Source of the DNA: Elymus sibiricus
Lineage: Eukaryota; Streptophyta; Magnoliopsida; Poales; Poaceae
Direction of reading: 5' to 3'
Length of the DNA stretch: 64,000 bases
NCBI GenBank assembly: GCA_039707655.1
Contig: CM077666.1
Span: 398,307,886-398,371,885 of the forward strand
Part shown: positions 57,802 to 64,000 of the stretch, in pieces
How the letters are laid out: each line of letters begins with the position of its first letter
Position numbering within the stretch: position 1 is the stretch's first letter
Made by a program: the position numbers and the translations under genes
Notes under the pieces: model-generated
Database searches by the model: none
What the model was told of the DNA's origin: nothing
What the model saw: only the letters and a program-made list of their open reading frames with translations

Positions 57802-58985
57802 TGTTGACACCAAATTTTGGCATGGTCAAAAACTTAATTAAGAAGGCCTCAAATGGAAAAGTTGTCAACATGAGAAAGTTCCGTATCGTCAAAATGAGAA
57901 ACTTTGCTGTTTGGGTCATCACCATCCGATATCATTTAAAGGGCCGAAACTATGCTCGAAGTACTAAGATTTTGGTATTCAGAGTACTGTTCGGCCAATT
58001 ACGCCTTCAATATGGCCTCATATGAGAAAACTTTCTACACGAATTATCTTCGTCTCGTCGAAACGGTCGATTTTGATATAAAAATCATCCCAATCCGAGT
58101 TCGTATGCAAAAGTTGTGGCCAAAACTGCGCGCTGCAGCACTGCATGGCCGGATCATCCGGGCCGGGGTCCAGATCATCCGGCCGGAGGCCGAACAAACG
58201 ACCCAAACAGCAGAAGCTAAAAAAGAAGTCGGATGATCTGGGTGTAGACCCGGATGATCCGGGTAAAGGCCGGACGATCCGGGCAAGGATCCGGACGACC
58301 GGACAATTTTTTTTTGCTGCAGTTGTTAGAAAACAGCCCGAAACACCCTCAATATGACCTCAAATCGAAAAGTGTTCACCAGCAAAGTTGTGCGTCTCGT
58401 CGAATCGGTTGAATTTGATATAAAAATCGTCTTAATCCAGGGTCGTATGCAAAAGTTGTGGCCCGATCAATGTGCTGCTGTCAGAAATCTGGGCTTGGCC
58501 GGATCATCCGGGCCTCCAGCCGGACATCCGGGCTTGAGGTCGTGAACAGTACATATTTCATTAGGTTTTGATGATTTGGACGGCGAGGCAAGTCCTTTTA
58601 TTATACGGGAAGTCCATCCGCCTCTTATATAGACAAGAGGTGACGGCCGATTGAACAACAACACACAATCGACAAATCAATCTATCATCTTTTACCTTTA
58701 CTTTTACCTTCTTCCTTGTTCTTCTTCATCCTCGTTCTTCGTTCGTTCTTCTAGTTGCAGGGCAGCGATCCACGAAGCCCTAGGGGCGATCAGGTCGACC
58801 TAGGGCAGCCCATAGCCTCCGCGCGCCCTGACGGGGTCCCTCCCGGGCGTGTGGGGTTTCGGGTCCTCAAAAGCATCCGCCGGATTGCTTGCGTACCGCG
58901 CTTCCGGACGGGTCTCCTTCGACGTGAGCTGCGGTGCATCACCCTCGACATTGGAGGTACAGGGTGACGTGTTCGTGTGCGAACA
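57802..58985 (+). repeat. 3' LTR of the Gypsy element
   Basis: 1184 bp, TGTTGACACC to TGCGAACA, followed by target copy AAAGG. A possible TATA box, TATATAG, is at 58626-58632. It is the longer copy because of a 15-bp CT-rich insertion near 58715. Confidence 0.9.
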
Positions 58986-58990
58986 AAAGG

Positions 58991-59456
58991 TGAGGTGATT
59001 CTTTTTTCAAAAAGGACTTGAATCTATTATAAAAGTTAATAAGAAGTACAAAGCACCCTAAACATAATGAAATTTACATCGAGATTCCTAGACCCTATAC
59101 GACCACTACCGCCAGAACGAGTCGTCGATGCGCTGTTTCACTCCTCCCCTAGTGAAGCCGCTCTGACCTTGTCGGTGACAGACGAGGAGTCTTTGTGCAC
59201 GCGCCCTGATGGAGCTAGCGCTCTGGAGTCACAATCGTTGACATTAAACTCTTGATTCAATCCGAAGCATCTAACACCGGATCTCGCTGTTGTGTACGCA
59301 TGACGCTAAACCCTAACCTCGTCATCCCAAAGAGACAGCAAGAATCTGCGCAGGAGCTCCGTCGACTGTCCCGAGGGATGAACCCGAGGCTCGGAGCACA
59401 AAAGACCAACTAGAAGATGAAGCCCTACCATCCGCCCGAACATTGCCGTTGTGAGG
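58991..59456. other. Segment between two Gypsy insertions, unclassified
   Basis: 466 bp without gene. A 62-codon frame (59067-59255) has no recognised content. The A-rich start and conserved-looking phrases suggest a dispersed repeat, but no termini were found. Confidence 0.4.
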
Positions 59457-60955
59457 TGATAACCCACAAGTATAGGGGATCAATTGTAGATTTTTCGATA
59501 AATAAGAGTGTCGAACTCAACGAGAAGCTAAAGGTAGAATTTAGATTCTCTTCAAGTTCTATCGACCACCGATAGAACTCTACACACACTTAACGTTTGC
59601 TTTACCTAGACAAGTATGAAACTAGAAGTACTTTGTAGGTATAGTGCTAGAACTACTTTGGAAGAATTAAACTAGGAGTACTTAACGAGATAATAAAAAG
59701 TTAGTTTGTTTTAGTAGAGAGCTTTTTGTAACACAAAGAGAAAGATTGTCTATAGGCAATTGAATATAACACGATAGATACTTTTCATATGCAATGAGGG
59801 AGAGGCATACGCTAACATACTTTCCGTACTTGGATCATATGCACTTATGATTGGAACTCTAGCAAACATCCGCAACTACTAAAGATCATTAAGATAAAAC
59901 CCAACCATAGCATTAAGTAACAAGTCCCCTTTACTCCCATACGCAACAACCCCCTTACTCAGGTGTAAGATTCTGTCACTCTAGCCACCCACTATAAGCG
60001 AATCATGAACGTATTGCAAAACCCTACAGCGGGAATCCCTCACGCTTGCGTGACACGGAGGGCACCATAGGACAGCACTATATTAACATACAACTCATAT
60101 CAATCACACAATACCACAATTAACTCATAGGACAAAAAGAATCTACTCAAACATCATAGGATTGCCACACATCATAGGATAATAATGTATAGCATTAAGT
60201 ACCATGTTCAAGTAGAGAATTATAGCGGGAATAGAGAGGTTACACCATTGCATAGAGGGGGAGAGAGTTGGTGATGATGGCGGCGAAGTTGTTGGTGTAG
60301 ATCGCCGTCACGATGGTTCCCCCAGCGGCGTTTTGGCGCCACCGGAAGAGAGGGGGAGAGAGCCCCCCTCCTTCTTCTTCTTGCTTGGCCTCCCCCCTAG
60401 ATGGGAGGAGAGTTTCCCCTCTGGTCCATGGCCTCCATGGCTCCCAGAGGTCTAGAGCCCCTCCAAGATTGGATCTCTCTCTCTGTTTCTCTTCTGTTTC
60501 GCGTTCCTGTTTTCTGGCCCTTCACCGTTTCTTATATTCCCGGAGATCCGTAACTCCAATTGGGCTGAAATTTTGAGCGGATTTTTATCCGGAAATTATC
60601 TTTCTTGCGGCGAAAGAAGGGCCCCAACCGACGTTCGAGGGAGTCACATGGCAACACGGCGCGACCCCCCGGGCCACGCCCTGTTGCCTTGTGGCCACCT
60701 CGGGCACCGTCTTGCGTTGATTCTTCTTCCTAAAAATCACATATATTCCAAAATAATTCTCTTTATCGCGTTTGGACTTCGTTTGATATGGATTTTCTGT
60801 GAAACAAAAAATAAGCAAAAAACAGGAACTGGCACTGGGCACTGGATCAATATGTTAGTCCCAAAAATAATATAAAATGTTGCCAAAAGTATGTGAAAGT
60901 TGTAGAATATTGGCATGAAACAATCAAAAATTATAGATACGACGGAGACGTATCA
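59457..60955 (-). repeat. 3' LTR of the minus-strand Gypsy element
   Basis: 1499 bp. On its own strand it begins TGATACGTCTCCGTCGTATC and ends CTTGTGGGTTATCA. It contains no long frame; the GC-rich part near 60310-60700 may hold the promoter and the transcribed leader. Confidence 0.8.
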
Positions 60956-63562
60956 TCATCCCCAAGCTTAATTCCTGCTTGTCCTCGAGTAGGTAAATGA
61001 TAAAAAGATAATTTTTGATGTGGAATGCTACCTAGCATAATCTTGATCATATAATCTAATCATGGCATGAATATTAAGATACAAGTGATTCAAAGCAATA
61101 GTCTATAATTTGATATAAAGACATCAATAATCAGGCATACCAACAAACAATCATGCCTTTTAAAATAAAAATGCTAAAGAATGTTATCCCTAGCCCGTCA
61201 TGCTCAATCATTGATCCAGTCATGATGCACACAACATTTAACTATACTCAATGCATAAGAATGACAATAGTGCTCTCCAATTGGTGCCTTAATTGAGAAG
61301 GTGATGACTCAACAATAAAAGTAAAATAACATAAAAGTAAATAGATAGGCCCTTCCCAGAGGGAAGCATGGATTTGCAGAGGCGCCAGAGCTCGAAGCTT
61401 AAATCAGAGATGAATACATTTTGAGAGGTGTACTTTTCCTGTCAACGTCACGACCGAGGATTCTCAATATTTTCCATGCTAAACACATTATTGGCGGTTC
61501 CCAAGCGGAAAGGTAAAGTTTACTCCCCCTCAACCATTCAAACACAAGCCATGGCTAGCCGAATCCTCGGGTGCCCTCCATACAATCAACTTTTCGGGGG
61601 AGTTTGTTTCATTATATATTTTTTCATTTTGATTACAGAACTGGGCATCCCAATTACCAGCCTCTCTCGTGCAATGACAAGTGAATAAACACCAATCACG
61701 AGAATAACCCGCTTAGCATGGAAGATACTGACCACCCCCTGCCGCTCCATGAGCGGTACGGGGACACAAAACAGATACTTATTTGAATGATTAGAGGTGG
61801 CACATGCAAATTTACTTGGAACGGCAGAGTAATACCGCATATAGGTAGATATGGTGGACTCATCTGGAACAAATTTGGTTTAAGGGTTTGGATGCACAAG
61901 CAGCATTCCCGCTTAGTATAGGCGAAGGCTAGCAAATAGATTGAGAAGCGACCAACTAGAGAGCGACAACGGTCATAATCATGCATTGCGAATAATTAAC
62001 ATTGGATACTAACATGAGTAGGATATAACTTCGTCGCACAACTAGAGACAATACATGCATGCTTCGGGAATCACAAACCTTAACACCAATATTCTTACTA
62101 AACCAAAATTATTCACTAGTACCTCCCACATATTACCATCTCAATATCGCAAAACTATTGCAAGGAATCAAACTTATCATATTCAGTGATCTACAAGTTT
62201 TATGTAGGATTTTATGACTAACCATGTGAATGACCAATTCCTGTTAACTCCCTAAATAGATATAAGTGAAGCATGAGAGTTTAATTCTTTCTACAAAAGA
62301 CTTGCCCATGCTCTAATAAATATAAGTGAAGCAAAAGAGCATTATACAAATAACGGTTTTCCGAATGTAGAGAAACAGGCATCCAAACTTCAAATGATAT
62401 AAGTGAAGCACATGAAGCATTCTATAAAGCCATACTCAAAAGATATAAATGAAGTGCAAAGAGCATTCTATAAATCAACCAAGGACTATCTCATACCAGC
62501 ATGGTGCATAAAATAAAAAGGGAAAGCACACGAAAGACGCTCCAAGAATTTACGCATATCATGTAAACAAAACAAAAACCGAGACATACCGATAGTTGTC
62601 GAAGAAAGATGGGATGCCTTCCGGGGCATCCCCAAGCTTAGACGCTGCAGTCTCTTTGAATATTTACTTGGGGTGCCTTGGGCATCCCCAAGCTTGAACT
62701 CTTGCCTCTCCTTATTATCCTCATATTGATACCTCCTCGATCTTTGAACACTTCATCTACACAAAACTTAACCAAACTTTTTATTAGAGGGGTTAGTACA
62801 TATAACATCAAATCCCATCATGTCCTGCTGTAACATTATTGTATAATTATAATCAAACATTACCCACTATATGCTATCACAATTCTATGGCTCTCAAGTC
62901 AATGGGGCTCAACAAGATTTCAAACATACGCAAATAAAGAAACTATAACAGCAATCTGTGAAAACAGGACAGTTTGTAAAGATGTAAATGAAACATATAC
63001 TTTTGTAACTCCAAAAATTCTGAAAAATTAGGAAAAAATAAACAATTTGCATAGCAGTACTTTGTAAAAATTTCAGAAGTTTTGCAGGTTCCAGTAAATT
63101 ATCAAAATTCAAGCACTACAGCAAAAGTTTCTGTTTTTTCACAGCACACACCAAACAAGCAATTTAAACATCCTAAAGGTAAATCTTGGCACATTATTTT
63201 TATAATACAATGGATTTGTACAAGGGGGTAATTATTTTTGTTGAAAAGTTTATGTAATTCAAGATTCACAAAGTTTTCATGGGCATGAACAAAGTTCAAG
63301 GATATCCCCCACTTCAATGGTGCTCGTCTTTCTCACTTTCACTTTTCTTTTTGAAAAGTTTTAGGTTCCCCTCTATATTTTTTTGTTTTAAAGCTTTTTA
63401 AAAGCACACAACATAATAAAATGACTCTCTAAAACTTCCGAGTTGTCTCCCAGGCAGCGCTTTCTTTAAAGCCATTAAGCTAGGCATATATTGCTCAAGT
63501 AATCGATCCACCCGGATCCCAAGGTATATCAAAGCCAATTTTAGTTAACAATGATTTATAAT
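60956..63562 (-). other. 3' non-coding region of the minus-strand Gypsy element
   Basis: 2.6 kb without supported gene. Between 62240 and 62480 a unit containing TATAAGTGAAGCA and GAGCATTNTATAAA recurs three to four times at 50-75 bp spacing. The inverted phrase CATCCCCAAGCTT occurs at 60957, 62625 and 62685. Confidence 0.6.
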
Positions 63563-64000
63563 TTAGTAATGAGCACAAATCATGGAACAACGAAGCCTAA
63601 CTCTCTTCCTATGCATCGGCATGTCATAAAAGAACAATTCATGCACATCAAGTAAAGGCCGATACATAGCATAAGTTGTTTCTTGCAATTTTATCTTATT
63701 AGAAACATAGAGAGGTGGAGATGTAGTTCCTCTCTCATAATAATTGCAAGTAGGGGCAGCAAGCACATGCATATTATATTCATCAAAATTATCATGTGCA
63801 ATAGTAAAACGCAGCCCATCAATATAATCCTTAATAAGCGCAAACTTCTCCGATATAGTGTAGTTGGGAGAATTCAAAAAGATAATAGGACTATCATAAG
63901 TGGGTGCAATAACAACAATTTCATTCTTAACATAAGGAACTATAGCAAGTTCATCTCCATAAACTTCATTCAAATTGGCTTCATGGCCACAAGCATAGCA
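63563..64000 (-). CDS. C-terminal end of a Gypsy-associated protein (partial)
   Basis: The minus-strand frame is open from the window edge (64000) to the stop just below 63563, 145 codons. The part YYERGTTSPPLYVSNKIKLQ and MPMHRKRVRLR resembles the end of hypothetical proteins I associate with Triticeae Gypsy elements; no catalytic motif is present. The start lies outside the window. Confidence 0.5.
   Translation of the reverse strand, partial: CYACGHEANLNEVYGDELAIVPYVKNEIVVIAPTYDSPIIFLNSPNYTISEKFALIKDYIDGLRFTIAHDNFDEYNMHVLAAPTCNYYERGTTSPPLYVSNKIKLQETTYAMYRPLLDVHELFFYDMPMHRKRVRLRCSMICAHY

Larger units (their letters stand above)
50958..58985 (+). mobile_element. Ty3/Gypsy-type LTR retrotransposon lacking reverse transcriptase, 8.0 kb
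   Basis: LTRs 50958-52126 and 57802-58985 share TGTNGACACC starts and TGCGAACA ends; the 5-bp target duplication AAAGG is intact at 50953-50957 and 58986-58990. After the 5' LTR comes TTTGACGTCTCCGCTGGGGA, like the primer region of other Triticeae Gypsy elements. Gag-like frames (52229-55397), an RNase H (55737-56305) and an integrase (56400-57507) follow; the stretch that should encode protease and reverse transcriptase is absent. Integrase after RNase H is the Gypsy order. The LTRs differ at roughly 50 sites plus a 15-bp indel, so it is the oldest dated element here. Confidence 0.92.
59457..64000 (-). mobile_element. Ty3/Gypsy LTR retrotransposon on the minus strand, 3' part only
   Basis: Read on the minus strand, a coding tail (64000-63563) is followed by a long non-coding 3' region, a purine tract (AGCTTGGGGATGA) ending at 60956, and an LTR (60955-59457) with TGATACG...TTATCA ends. 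The 5' part lies beyond the right edge. The phrase CTTGGGGATG next to the LTR and the GGGGTGCCTTGGGCATCCCC stretches near 62620-62690 are what I remember from common Triticeae Gypsy families. The target duplication (TGAGG at 59452-59456) cannot be verified. Confidence 0.75.

Overview
The window is nuclear DNA of a grass, almost certainly a Triticeae species (wheat, Aegilops, barley or rye type). The grounds are several LTR retrotransposons whose termini and leaders look like the Angela/BARE/WIS Copia lineage and typical Triticeae Gypsy elements, many small TIR elements, plant-type split genes with GT-AG introns, and the absence of any bacterial gene organisation. About three quarters of the sequence is transposon-derived. 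Family names come from memory of the termini and were not searched.

Layout. 1-6464: 3' part of a decayed Angela-like Copia element, entering from beyond the left edge. 6465-12318: a minus-strand multi-exon pseudogene of the grass plant-mobile/Ulp1-like type, cut at its 3' end by that Copia element and peppered with a TTGCCT motif. 12650-13640: GC-rich and LTR-like debris with a perfect 17-bp hairpin. 14020-15823: an intact three-exon F-box/LRR/FBD gene. 17300-20480: a mosaic of hAT-like copies, an ABF-type bZIP exon fragment and a non-autonomous Helitron whose empty site is preserved in a neighbouring copy. 20510-23740: a dense TTGCCATGG array, split by a probable second Helitron. 23879-42681: an 18.8-kb Copia element (TSD TATTC) that contains a complete, very young 9.0-kb Angela-like element at 27710-36709 (TSD CTGAA). 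42690-45452: GC-rich sequence, a PIF/Harbinger-type element with TSD TAA, a frameshifted B3-like gene and a fold-back MITE that supplies its stop codon. 46951-50169: an intact nine-exon protein O-fucosyltransferase gene on the minus strand. 50573-50862: a tRNA-derived SINE. 50958-58985: a Gypsy element (TSD AAAGG) without a reverse transcriptase. 59457-64000: the 3' LTR and downstream coding tail of a minus-strand Gypsy element running off the right edge.

Only two genes look functional as they stand: the F-box gene (409 aa) and the O-fucosyltransferase gene (505 aa); both were rebuilt with phase-compatible GT-AG introns. The insertion order read from nesting and LTR divergence is self-consistent: TTGCCATG array, then the outer Copia (about 1.3% LTR divergence, roughly 0.5 My at 1.3e-8 per site per year), then the inner Copia (5 differences in 1843 bp, roughly 0.1 My). 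The Gypsy element is older (about 4-5%). All counts and alignments were made by eye.
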